Assembly: GCA_041576815.1 (NCBI GenBank)
Contig: JBFGKE010000027.1
Span: 1-47,789 of the forward strand
DNA: 47,789 nucleotides
Source: SG8-38 sp041576815
Lineage (GTDB): Bacteria > Myxococcota_A > Polyangia > Polyangiales > Houyiibacteriaceae
Reading direction: 5' to 3'
The notes beneath the pieces are model-generated. The model ran no database searches and was not told where the DNA came from. It worked only from the letters and a program-made list of their open reading frames with translations. Shown here piece by piece: positions 1-7,567 of the stretch (its first letter is position 1; each line of letters opens with the position of its first letter). The position numbers and the translations under genes were made by a program.

Positions 1-116
1 GCAGTGGCCGAGGAACAACGTGCTGCAGTTACCGCTCGCCGCGAGCGTCGGTTGGGACAAACTTACGGACAAACTGGGACACGAAATTGAAAAGCGCGAC
101 GAAGGCGCGCCGTTAC
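1..116 (+). other. Left edge; possible 3' end of an incoming reading frame
   Basis: All three forward frames are open at the left edge. The first closes at 88-90, the second runs antisense through the tRNA, and the third closes at 129-131. A 12-bp-spaced direct repeat of GGACAAACT lies at 55-63 and 67-75. Tails of tyrosine recombinases often end beside the 3' end of a tRNA gene like this one, but 116 bases with no recognisable motif cannot prove it. It may equally be plain intergenic DNA. Confidence 0.2.
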
Positions 117-192
117 TGGCTCCAGCGGTAGGACTCGAACCTACGACCAAGCGGTTAACAGCCGCCCGCTCTACCAACTGAGCTACGCTGGA
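117..192 (-). tRNA. tRNA-Asn (anticodon GTT)
   Basis: Read on the minus strand this is a 76-nt cloverleaf. It has a 7-bp acceptor stem TCCAGCG/CGCTGGA, a D arm with AGCTCAGTTGGTAGAGC, an anticodon loop CTGTTAA (anticodon GTT, asparagine), a T arm with GGTTCGAGTCC, a discriminator G and an encoded CCA at 117-119. A promoter lies just upstream at 203-230. The 3' end points out of the window to the left, the orientation used by tRNA-targeted integrative elements. Confidence 0.97.
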
Positions 193-202
193 ATGGCTGC
201 GA

Positions 203-230
203 GAAATAGCCCGACTGGCCGGACTGTCAA
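203..230 (-). promoter_or_regulatory. Promoter of tRNA-Asn
   Basis: On the minus strand TTGACA (225-230) is followed after 16 bp by TATTTC (203-208), ten bases upstream of the first tRNA nucleotide. The spacing and the perfect -35 box fit a sigma70 promoter. Confidence 0.6.
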
Positions 231-372
231 TTGGGGAGGCTCTCCGCCTTCCAACCAACCGAATTCAGGCGGTTCCTACGCCAAAGGTCGCAACGCTAAC
301 GGGCTGAGCGTCGCGATCTTCGGCGCAAGACCTCAAGGGTGCCGGGAACTTGGCGATGGGAGAGTGTCCCGT

Positions 373-693
373 TTAGCCGCCGGGGGGGCGATAGTCGATC
401 GAGCGCCGGCACGCCTCGTCGATTTGTTCTGTCGTCAGCAGCGGAGTCGTCGAGAGGCTGACCGCGCCGGATGCGTTGACGATCATGCTGACCGCGACCG
501 CTGACGTTTCATCGGGCATGTCTACGATCGCATAGACGTCGGCGTCACCGTAGCCGTAGTAGAATGCCTCGAGCTTGCCATCTAGGCGTTGGACCATGTC
601 CGCCACGACCGCCCGGCGCGATGTGCCTCCCTCTCGAAGCAGGCCTTGCGTGCCTTCCGGGGTGTAGGACGCCTGGATCAGAAACTTGGCCAT
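373..693 (-). CDS. GYD domain-containing protein
   Basis: A 106-residue soluble protein that begins MAKFLIQASYTPEG and ends IDYRPPGG, the typical opening and close of the GYD family (PF08734). The central GDADVYAIVDMPDE segment is the conserved core. GYD proteins are small ferredoxin-like-fold proteins of unknown function, usually single domain, and the length here is normal. A strong AAGGAGG Shine-Dalgarno sequence lies 6 bases before the ATG at 693. It stands alone between the tRNA and a divergent lipoprotein gene, so context gives no functional clue. Confidence 0.9.
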   Translation of the reverse strand: MAKFLIQASYTPEGTQGLLREGGTSRRAVVADMVQRLDGKLEAFYYGYGDADVYAIVDMPDETSAVAVSMIVNASGAVSLSTTPLLTTEQIDEACRRSIDYRPPGG

Positions 694-893
694 GAGCTCC
701 CTCCTTTCGTGGAGCAGCGATCATGCCCCACCGGAAAAGGATTGGACAGCCCCGGCAACCAGCTGAGTGGTTCGCACCCCTCCGTCTCGAGTGCGTCGGC
801 GTCGTCGATAATCATCCTTGTCAGTCGGTTCATCGTTGTAACGTTCTCGCACCCTTCGGACTTACTACGAAGTGAGCCCAATTACAGAACACC

Positions 894-923
894 CCCCAGT
901 TTGACTGTTATCTTGAACTGGGG
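894..923 (+). promoter_or_regulatory. Hairpin overlapping the ribosome-binding region of the next gene
   Basis: CCCCAGTT (894-901) and AACTGGGG (916-923) form a perfect 8-bp inverted repeat around a 14-nt loop. The right arm supplies most of the purine-rich stretch GGGGTGGAAG in front of the ATG at 935, so folding would hide it from the ribosome. There is no T-run after the stem, so it is not an ordinary terminator. The rest of 694-893 shows no gene and no convincing promoter to me. Confidence 0.5.
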
Positions 924-934
924 TGGAAGTTCTT

Positions 935-2059
935 ATGGCTTGGAAAAGGCTGGCGCTGGCGCTGCTGATCGCGCTCAGCGCTTGCGCGGAAGAAGGAAGC
1001 TCGGCGGCAGGACGTTCGGGCCCGGCTTGTCCAGACAGCCTCGATGAGCTCGCGGCACAGGTCTTCCAACCGAGCTGTGTCGATAGCGGATGTCATGGCG
1101 CCGTGGATCGCGCAGGCGGTTTGAACTTGGAGGCCAGGGCTCTCGAGTTCGAGCTCTTCGGACGCGAAGCAGCGCTCTGCGGCGGTGCGACTCGACTCGT
1201 TGCCGGGGACGCGTCGGCCTCTCACCTGATCGCAAAGCTCAGAGGTACGACTGACTGCGGAGCGCAAATGCCGGTCGAAACACAGCTTGCCGAAGAAACC
1301 ATCGATTGCGTTGCCGCGTGGGTCGACCAGCTCGACCTGTCGACGGTATGCGAGACCTGTGGAGGCGACAGATGCATCGACGTTCAAATCGATGCGCAAA
1401 ACTGCGGCGTGTGCGGAAACGTGTGCGGCGGCACGGCGATTTGCCTGCTTGGAACCTGCGCCTGCCCTGGAGGCCGCGCCGCGTGCGAGTCCGGCTGCGT
1501 AGATCTCGACAGCGACCCGGCCAACTGCGGGGGATGCGGCAACGACTGCGGCGACGCCTTCTGTTTGAACGGCCAGTGCTCGGCAGACTGCGGCGCGCTC
1601 ACCGAATGCAGCGGCGTCTGCGTGGATCCATCGGGCGACCCGAGCCACTGCGGAGCGTGCGACAACACATGCGGCCCCGGATCGACGTGCGTCGACGGCG
1701 AGTGCCAATGCGCCGGTACGACCGTGTCCTTTGCCGACGACGTGCAACCGGTCTTCACGGCAGGCTGTGCCTCGCAGGGTTGCCACGACGGGGGGCGCGG
1801 CCGCCCCGGGGGCCCCGGGGGAGGAGGGTCGCGGCTCGACCTGAGGCCAGGGAGCTCCTACGACAGCCTGCTCGAAGAGACGACCTCCTGCGGACCCGTT
1901 TTAGCGCCAGGCGAACCGGAAAACAGCGTTCTCATTGGCAAGCTCACGGGTGAGGAAGTCTGCTCGGGAAGCCAGATGCCGAAGGGCGATGAGCCGCTTC
2001 CCCAGGAGATCATCGAGACGATCGCGGTCTGGATCTGTCAGGGCGCAGAAAACAACTAG
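935..2059 (+). CDS. Cysteine-rich lipoprotein with two cytochrome-c-like CX4CH domains
   Basis: This 374-residue exported protein has a signal peptide ending in the lipobox LSAC (Cys17), so it is probably a lipid-anchored envelope protein. Two similar modules flank a disulfide-type core. Module 1 has C48-x4-C53-H54 followed by a GxQMP segment (Met112). Module 2 has C278-x4-C283-H284 and SQMP (Met348). The spacing resembles c-type haem attachment with a distal Met. The middle (about 138-260) repeats DPxNCGxCGxxC units seen in many myxobacterial surface proteins. I prefer ATG 935 to an in-frame GTG at 923 because only 935 has an upstream ribosome-binding sequence. The next gene, another lipoprotein, follows after 15 bp. 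Haem binding is inferred; CX4CH is less usual than CX2CH but occurs in Desulfovibrio cytochrome c3. Confidence 0.75.
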   Translation: MAWKRLALALLIALSACAEEGSSAAGRSGPACPDSLDELAAQVFQPSCVDSGCHGAVDRAGGLNLEARALEFELFGREAALCGGATRLVAGDASASHLIAKLRGTTDCGAQMPVETQLAEETIDCVAAWVDQLDLSTVCETCGGDRCIDVQIDAQNCGVCGNVCGGTAICLLGTCACPGGRAACESGCVDLDSDPANCGGCGNDCGDAFCLNGQCSADCGALTECSGVCVDPSGDPSHCGACDNTCGPGSTCVDGECQCAGTTVSFADDVQPVFTAGCASQGCHDGGRGRPGGPGGGGSRLDLRPGSSYDSLLEETTSCGPVLAPGEPENSVLIGKLTGEEVCSGSQMPKGDEPLPQEIIETIAVWICQGAENN

Positions 2060-2074
2060 TTTGGGGGGATCTTC

Positions 2075-2407
2075 ATGAGAGCGCTTAACTTTCTGAGTAT
2101 CGCACTGCTGCTCCTCAGCAGCTGCGGGGATTCGAGCGACAGGGCGCAGGCCCGAAGCGCTGCGCAGATTTGCGACGAGATCTGCGGCTGGCCCGACGAG
2201 TGCTTCATCGAGCTCGGTGTGCCCGTCCAGGGAGCCGACTGCGTCACGGACTGTCAGACTCAAGCCGGGCTCGTGGGCCTCGCCTGTCTGACCGCGATCT
2301 CGGACACGGTGGCGTGCCTCGGGACGTGCGAGTTCCAGTCGCTCAGCGAGCAGGAGCTGCTCGCCTGTCAGAGCGTCGCGTTTGAGATTCAAGACACCTG
2401 CGACTAG
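2075..2407 (+). CDS. Small cysteine-rich lipoprotein, unknown function
   Basis: A 110-residue protein with a short signal peptide and lipobox LSSC (about residue 18). The mature part holds eight or more cysteines in pairs (CDEIC, CVTDC, CLGTC and a C-terminal C), which suggests a small disulfide-bonded helical domain outside the cytoplasm. A GGGGGG-rich ribosome-binding sequence lies 7 bases before the ATG. It sits 15 bp after the CX4CH lipoprotein and is probably cotranscribed with it. I do not recognise a named family. Confidence 0.75.
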   Translation: MRALNFLSIALLLLSSCGDSSDRAQARSAAQICDEICGWPDECFIELGVPVQGADCVTDCQTQAGLVGLACLTAISDTVACLGTCEFQSLSEQELLACQSVAFEIQDTCD

Positions 2408-2458
2408 AGCACGGCACGAACGGTGCGACTCGGGCGATTTCGTGCGACAAAGCCCGCG

Positions 2459-3991
2459 ATGGCATCGAGCGTCCCCGACAGCCCCAGCGGTCAGCGGCTG
2501 GGCTTGGCCGACCTGATCGACCTCGAGGTGCAGCTCTTGGATGATGAGGAGCGCCCCGAAAGCGAGCTGGCTGCGCGCGACGCTCGAATTGCGAAGTCGA
2601 TCGGCGGAACCGAGCGCCCGCGCCGGGCTTTGATTGCAGCTTGGCTGCACCACGTGCGGTCTGGCGACACGCCCTCCCCTGGCCGCGCTCTCGCTCGCGC
2701 GTACCGCCGCGCTTCGATGCTCATCAGCGCTGCGATGTTCCTGGTGGGTGCGATCGTCGCCGTGGGCATCTTCAACTTCACGGGCGGCCATCCGATCAAC
2801 GTGCTCATCGTTCTAGGCGTTTTCGTGTTCTTACAATTGCTATCGCTCGCGATCAGTCTTCTCGCGCTGGGTGTGGCCACGGCGAGCCCCGGTTTCTTCG
2901 AGGGGCTTCCGCTAGTTCTCTTCATGAAGCAGCTCGCGGCGCGCTCGTGGAGGAAAGCGAGCGAGCGAAGCGTCGACCCCGAGACGCGGGCCGCGGTCGG
3001 CCGGATGCTTTCGCGGCGTTCGCTCTATCGTCGCGTCGAGCGCCACCTTCTCTTTCGGCACGTTCAGGTCGCAGCCGCGTGGTTCAACCTCGGCGCGCTT
3101 GCCGTGCTGCTCATCGAGGTCACGGTGACCGACCTGGCATTTGGGTGGAGCACCACGCTCCAGCTGGGCACCGAGCGCTTCTTTCAGCTGTGCGAGCGGC
3201 TCTCGATGGCATGGTCGAGTTGGCTTCCCGAAGCAGCGCCGTCGTTCGACCTCGTGCGCGCCACGCAGTACTTCCGCCTCGAGGGTGCCTATGTCGGGGC
3301 GACCGAAGGCGCACGCATCGCGGACCCGTCGCTTACGGGGCAATGGTGGCCGTTTCTCGCGGCATGCCTGGTGACCTATGGGCTATTGCCGCGAGCCGCG
3401 CTTGCCGTCTGGAGCACGCTCATGGTGTCCCTCAGCCTTCGTACCGTTCCCCTCGACACCCCCGACATCACTCGCCTCGTCGCCCGTCTCGCCGCACCCG
3501 AGCTTCGGTGGAGCCACGGCGAAGACCCGGGCAACGTGACCCCTCTCGGCGCCGGCCTCGACCCGGTTTCGGCGACACTGCGCTCGACGCCGGACAGCGC
3601 GGTCGGCGTGCTTTGGCGCGAAGCCGAGATCGAGCAGTCGATGGTCGCCGACTTCTCTCGGCGGCGCTATCGAGCTTCACTCCGAACGCCCCTGGGCGCG
3701 GCCGGAGGACACGACTTCGCCGAGGACGAACGCTTCGTGGCCTCGCTCGGCGCCACCGACGAGTCGCTCGTGCTGATCGTATCCGAGCCGTGGACGGTGC
3801 CCGACGCCGCGCTTCGGCGCTTCATCGAAGAGATCCGCGCCCGCGGAAGGAGCCGGCCGATCGTCGTCGCGCTCACCGAGGGCGGTACGGAGGAGGACGC
3901 CGCGATCTGGGCGGGCTATCTCGCAGAGCTGCGCGACCCCTACCTCTACTTCGAACGGGAAGCGCGCGTGACAACCGAGGCTGCCTCGTGA
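2459..3991 (+). CDS. DUF2868 domain membrane protein
   Basis: About 510 residues. The N-terminal segment LADLIDLEVQLLDDE and the pairing with a DUF3482 GTPase identify the DUF2868 family. About four hydrophobic helices are visible: two near residues 83-140, one near 212-235 and one near 300-330. A soluble C-terminal domain of roughly 180 residues follows. The function of the family is not known; constant coupling to a GTPase suggests the two form one membrane-associated unit. The stop codon overlaps the GTG of the GTPase gene (GTGA, 3988-3991). An upstream in-frame GTG at 2423 is an alternative start; neither has a clear Shine-Dalgarno sequence. Confidence 0.75.
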   Translation: MASSVPDSPSGQRLGLADLIDLEVQLLDDEERPESELAARDARIAKSIGGTERPRRALIAAWLHHVRSGDTPSPGRALARAYRRASMLISAAMFLVGAIVAVGIFNFTGGHPINVLIVLGVFVFLQLLSLAISLLALGVATASPGFFEGLPLVLFMKQLAARSWRKASERSVDPETRAAVGRMLSRRSLYRRVERHLLFRHVQVAAAWFNLGALAVLLIEVTVTDLAFGWSTTLQLGTERFFQLCERLSMAWSSWLPEAAPSFDLVRATQYFRLEGAYVGATEGARIADPSLTGQWWPFLAACLVTYGLLPRAALAVWSTLMVSLSLRTVPLDTPDITRLVARLAAPELRWSHGEDPGNVTPLGAGLDPVSATLRSTPDSAVGVLWREAEIEQSMVADFSRRRYRASLRTPLGAAGGHDFAEDERFVASLGATDESLVLIVSEPWTVPDAALRRFIEEIRARGRSRPIVVALTEGGTEEDAAIWAGYLAELRDPYLYFEREARVTTEAAS

Positions 3992-5430
3992 GCACGCAAG
4001 TGGAAGAGAGCGTTCCCACGTTCGCCGTCGTCGGCCGCGTCAACAAGGGAAAGTCGAGCGTGATCGCCAGCCTCATCGAGGACGACGGAGTGAAGATCTC
4101 ACCGCGCCCCGGGACGACGACCGACTGCGTGCAATACGCCGTCGAAGCCGAAGGCCGTGTGCTCTTCCGCGTCGTCGACACGCCGGGCTTCGAGGACGCC
4201 CCGCGCGCGCTTCACTGGATCAAGCAGCGTGAGGTCACCGCTGCCGACCGTGCCGATCGGGTTCGAGAGCTGCTCGACGAGATGAAAGGCACCGGGGAGC
4301 TCGTGCAGGAGCGCAAGCTGCTCGCCCCGGTTCTGGAAGGCGCAGCGATCCTCTACGTCGTCAACGGCGACGAGCCCTATCGGCGAAACTACGAGACCGA
4401 AATGGAGATCCTGCGATACACGGGCCAGCCGGCGATGGCCTTGATCAATCGGAGCGAGAACGGAAGGTATGTCGACGAGTGGGAGCGCGCGCTCAATCAA
4501 TACTTCAAGCTCGTACGGACGTTCGATGCCCACCACGTGGCATGGGACGATCGGAAGCGCCTCCTCGAGGCATTCATCGTCCTCGAGCCTCGGTGGAAAG
4601 CTCATCTGCAGAGCGCGATCGAGCTGCTGGACGCCGAGCAGGAGCGCCGGCTGCTTCGCGTGGCGAGCATCATCGCCAAGCTGCTGGTCGACATGCTCAC
4701 GCTGCACATCACCGTCCTGATTCCAGACGACACGACGCTCGAGCTCGAGAAGAAGCGGCTCGAAAGCCAGTTCCACGACCAGCTCAGGAAGCGCGAGGCC
4801 AAGGCACACCGTGAGATCGGCGAGGTGTATCTGCACAGCCTGAGCCAGTGGTCGCCGGAGACCGAGATGGAGCTCGAGGCGCGCGGCGACCTGTTCGCGA
4901 AGGAAACCTGGGACGTCATGGGCCTTTCTCCACGGGCTCTGCTGGCGCTCACGACCGCAACCGGAGCGGTCGCCGGCGGCACGGTGGACGCGATGACCGG
5001 CTTCGGCAGCTTACTCACGGGCACCGTCCTCGGCGGGCTCGGCGGGCTCGGCGTCGGCGTGTACGAGCTCACGCGCCGATTCGCGAGTGCGAGCAATCTG
5101 CGAGAGCGCGCGGCGGATGCACTTCGGGGCGCGCGCGACGGCGAGTGGGTCCGCGTCGGGCCGCATCCGAGCACGAACTTCCCATTCGTTTTGCTGTCGC
5201 GCGCGGTGAATCACTTCGATCGCGTTCGCGCCTGGTCGCACGCCAAACGAGAGCTCCCCGTGCTCGAGCCGAGCACGACCAGCGTCGTCGACGAGCTCGA
5301 CGCGTCGAGCAGACGGAAGCTCAACAAGCTCTTTTCGACCGTTCGCAAGAAATACCGGGACGTGCCCGACGACGCGCGTCGCCAGCTCAACCAACTGGCC
5401 TACGAGGTGCTGTCCGCGCATCACGGCTGA
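3988..5430 (+). CDS. DUF3482 domain GTPase
   Basis: A 480-residue P-loop GTPase of the TRAFAC class. The G1 motif is GRVNKGKS at residues 16-23, the G2-like threonines are in PGTTTD (51-56), and G3 is DTPG (64-67). The usual G4 NKxD is represented only by a weak INRSEN segment. The C-terminal half contains helical stretches and a long Gly/Ala-rich hydrophobic segment (about 315-360), so the protein may touch the membrane with its DUF2868 partner. The GTG start at 3988 overlaps the partner's stop by 4 bp, which makes translational coupling very likely. The open frame continues far upstream, but that part reads antisense-like and is covered by the DUF2868 gene. Confidence 0.8.
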   Translation: MSTQVEESVPTFAVVGRVNKGKSSVIASLIEDDGVKISPRPGTTTDCVQYAVEAEGRVLFRVVDTPGFEDAPRALHWIKQREVTAADRADRVRELLDEMKGTGELVQERKLLAPVLEGAAILYVVNGDEPYRRNYETEMEILRYTGQPAMALINRSENGRYVDEWERALNQYFKLVRTFDAHHVAWDDRKRLLEAFIVLEPRWKAHLQSAIELLDAEQERRLLRVASIIAKLLVDMLTLHITVLIPDDTTLELEKKRLESQFHDQLRKREAKAHREIGEVYLHSLSQWSPETEMELEARGDLFAKETWDVMGLSPRALLALTTATGAVAGGTVDAMTGFGSLLTGTVLGGLGGLGVGVYELTRRFASASNLRERAADALRGARDGEWVRVGPHPSTNFPFVLLSRAVNHFDRVRAWSHAKRELPVLEPSTTSVVDELDASSRRKLNKLFSTVRKKYRDVPDDARRQLNQLAYEVLSAHHG

Positions 5431-5446
5431 CGGCGACCGTACGGCC

Positions 5447-7444
5447 TCACGGCGTGACGATATCGAACGTGCCCGTTGGCTTGTCGATCAGCCGAAAGAA
5501 AGACACCAAGTCGATGCGGCTGCCGTCGATGTCCAGATCATCCGAAAAAAGGGTGTCCTTCAAGCCGGCCTGCCCCGTCAGCATTCGCAAATATAGCTCG
5601 TGGGTGATCTTCATCGACACGTTGGCGTCGGGGTGTGGCTCGCGTTTGTAGTGGCGAAGGACGGAGTTCTTCAGCTCGAGGACGTACGTTTCATCGAGAT
5701 CGGTGAAGATCAGGTTCACGATCAGCTCTTTGCCCTCGGCCTTCGGCCCATTGAGCCGCCCCGCCATCGCTTCGAGGAAGCTTTCGAGCGGCGCCTGTCG
5801 AATCATGTCCATCGAGGCCGCCAGATCGACGCCGCGCTCCGGCCCGCCGTGCCGAAGCTCGAAGGCGCCGGTCAAATAGACGTCGCGCCAGGGCCCGGAC
5901 TCCGCCTGATAGCCGAGCTGATCGTAGGCTTTCGCGAGGAGCTCGCGTGCGGCCTGGTTCCCGGGCTCCGCGAATACCAAATGGTTGACGACCTCGGCGA
6001 CCCATCGGTATTCGCCTGCGTCGTACGCGGCCCGTGCTTTATCGAGTAGGCTCTGCGCGCCGCCGGCGAGCTCGACGTACTTCACCCCAGCTTCGACCGG
6101 CGGCAGCGGATCGAGGTTGGCGGGGTTGCCGTCGTACCAGCCGAAGTAGCGCTGGTACACGGCCTTCGCGTTGTGCTTGACCGTCCCGTAGTAGCCGCGA
6201 TTCGCAAACGACGTCCGAAGGGACTCCGGCAGCTCGAGCTCTTCGGCAATCTCGCGCGGCGTTGCACCGTGGAGCGCGAGCCGGAGCGCCTGGTCGTTGA
6301 GGTACTTGTAGGTGTCTCGCTGCTTTTCGAGGAAGTCCCGGATGCGCGCATTCCCCCAAATCGGCCAGTGGTGGCTACCGAAATAGACCTCGACATCGGG
6401 AAACATCTCGATCGCTTCATCGATGTAGCGGCTCCACTTGAGCGCGTCGCGAACTTTGGCGCCGCGGAGCGTGTACAGGTTGTGCATGGTGTGGCTCACC
6501 ACCTCGGCGCCGCAATACGTCTTCAGGTCGGGCAGATAGAACGTCAGCTCGGCGGGTGCTTCGGAGTCAGGAGCATTTTGAAAGACGAATCGCACGCCAT
6601 CGAGCGTCATCTCCGTCCCGGTTTTCGTGATGATCGTGCTCGGCGGAAGCAGCCCAATCGTCCCATACGCAGGCTCCTTTCCGAGCCCGGACCCGACGTG
6701 GCCCCGCTCGCTCCGCGGCAGCCGCGGCCCGAACATGAACAACGACCTTCTCGCCATCGCCACGCCGGCCACCACGTTCTCGCTAGTCGCCTCGGCCACG
6801 AAAAACTCCGGCGCAACGATCGGCACCCGCCGCGCCTCGACCTCCTCGGCGGAGATCAAGCCCAGTACCCCACCAAAGTGATCGACATGGCTATGCGTGA
6901 AAATCACCGCCGAGACGGGCTTGTCACCCAAGTGCTCGCGGGCAAACGCAATCGCCCTAGCCGCCGTTTCCTTCGCCGTGAGCGGATCGACGACGATGAA
7001 CCCCGTGTCCCCCTCGATCAGCGACATGTTGGCGAGATCGTATCCGCGAAGCTGATACACGCCCTTCGTTACCTCGAACAGCCCGTGGATGTCGTTGAGG
7101 CGCGCTTGCCGCCAAAGGCTGGGGTTGACGCTCGACGGCGGATCGCCCTCGATGAACCCGTATGCCGGCATGTTCCAGATCGTTCGCCCGTCGGCGGTTT
7201 CGACGCGGAGCTCGGGATCGCTCGCGATGCGCCCGCGTCTGGCGTCTTCGAAGTCCTGCTCATCCGAAAGCGGCAGGCGTTCGGCCGCCGCCGCATTGAG
7301 GGCGGCCGTCACTGCAGTGGGGGCGGTGTTGCCCGCAGCGTCCGGCGGAATCGTAGTGCCGTCGAACACTGGGGCGTCCTTTTCCGAGGAACATCCGCCA
7401 AGCGAGGCGGCAAGCAGGAATGCGAGGGCGGCTCGGTCTTTCAT
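5447..7444 (-). CDS. Alkylsulfatase-type metallo-beta-lactamase-fold lipoprotein
   Basis: A 665-residue protein related to SdsA1/BDS1 linear alkylsulfatases (class III), which hydrolyse alkyl sulfates such as SDS to alcohol and sulfate. A signal peptide ends in LGGC (Cys18), so it is probably lipid-anchored in the periplasm or outer membrane. The zinc-binding motif is THSHVDH at residues 183-189, with further ligands expected in the FGSHHWPIW segment. After the catalytic domain come the dimerisation region and an SCP2-like C-terminal domain (about 540-665), the standard order and length for the family. It is convergent with the GTPase gene, 16 bp apart, and divergent from the REC-GGDEF gene. 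The true substrate could be another sulfate ester. Confidence 0.88.
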   Translation of the reverse strand: MKDRAALAFLLAASLGGCSSEKDAPVFDGTTIPPDAAGNTAPTAVTAALNAAAAERLPLSDEQDFEDARRGRIASDPELRVETADGRTIWNMPAYGFIEGDPPSSVNPSLWRQARLNDIHGLFEVTKGVYQLRGYDLANMSLIEGDTGFIVVDPLTAKETAARAIAFAREHLGDKPVSAVIFTHSHVDHFGGVLGLISAEEVEARRVPIVAPEFFVAEATSENVVAGVAMARRSLFMFGPRLPRSERGHVGSGLGKEPAYGTIGLLPPSTIITKTGTEMTLDGVRFVFQNAPDSEAPAELTFYLPDLKTYCGAEVVSHTMHNLYTLRGAKVRDALKWSRYIDEAIEMFPDVEVYFGSHHWPIWGNARIRDFLEKQRDTYKYLNDQALRLALHGATPREIAEELELPESLRTSFANRGYYGTVKHNAKAVYQRYFGWYDGNPANLDPLPPVEAGVKYVELAGGAQSLLDKARAAYDAGEYRWVAEVVNHLVFAEPGNQAARELLAKAYDQLGYQAESGPWRDVYLTGAFELRHGGPERGVDLAASMDMIRQAPLESFLEAMAGRLNGPKAEGKELIVNLIFTDLDETYVLELKNSVLRHYKREPHPDANVSMKITHELYLRMLTGQAGLKDTLFSDDLDIDGSRIDLVSFFRLIDKPTGTFDIVTP

Positions 7445-7529
7445 GGGGGTGCTCCCGTCCTTGAAGGCGCCGAGCCTAGGGCAATTCGAGGTGGCTGGGA
7501 ATGCTCACCTCTGCTTGCATGAGCAGTAT

Positions 7530-7558
7530 TTGTTCTCGCTCTCCGGCCTCGCTACCCT
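7530..7558 (+). promoter_or_regulatory. Possible promoter of the REC-HPt-GGDEF gene
   Basis: TTGTTC (7530-7535) and TACCCT (7553-7558) are separated by 17 bp. The ATG at 7568 is only nine bases after the -10 box and has no Shine-Dalgarno sequence, so the transcript would be leaderless or nearly so. The -35 match is partial. Confidence 0.4.
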
Positions 7559-7567
7559 GAATCGGAT

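Noticed and set aside
2641..3987. An upstream extension of the GTPase frame through the DUF2868 gene
   Set aside because: The translation of 2641-3987 in that frame is Arg-rich with no motifs; the GTPase proper starts at GTG 3988 with its P-loop 16 residues in.
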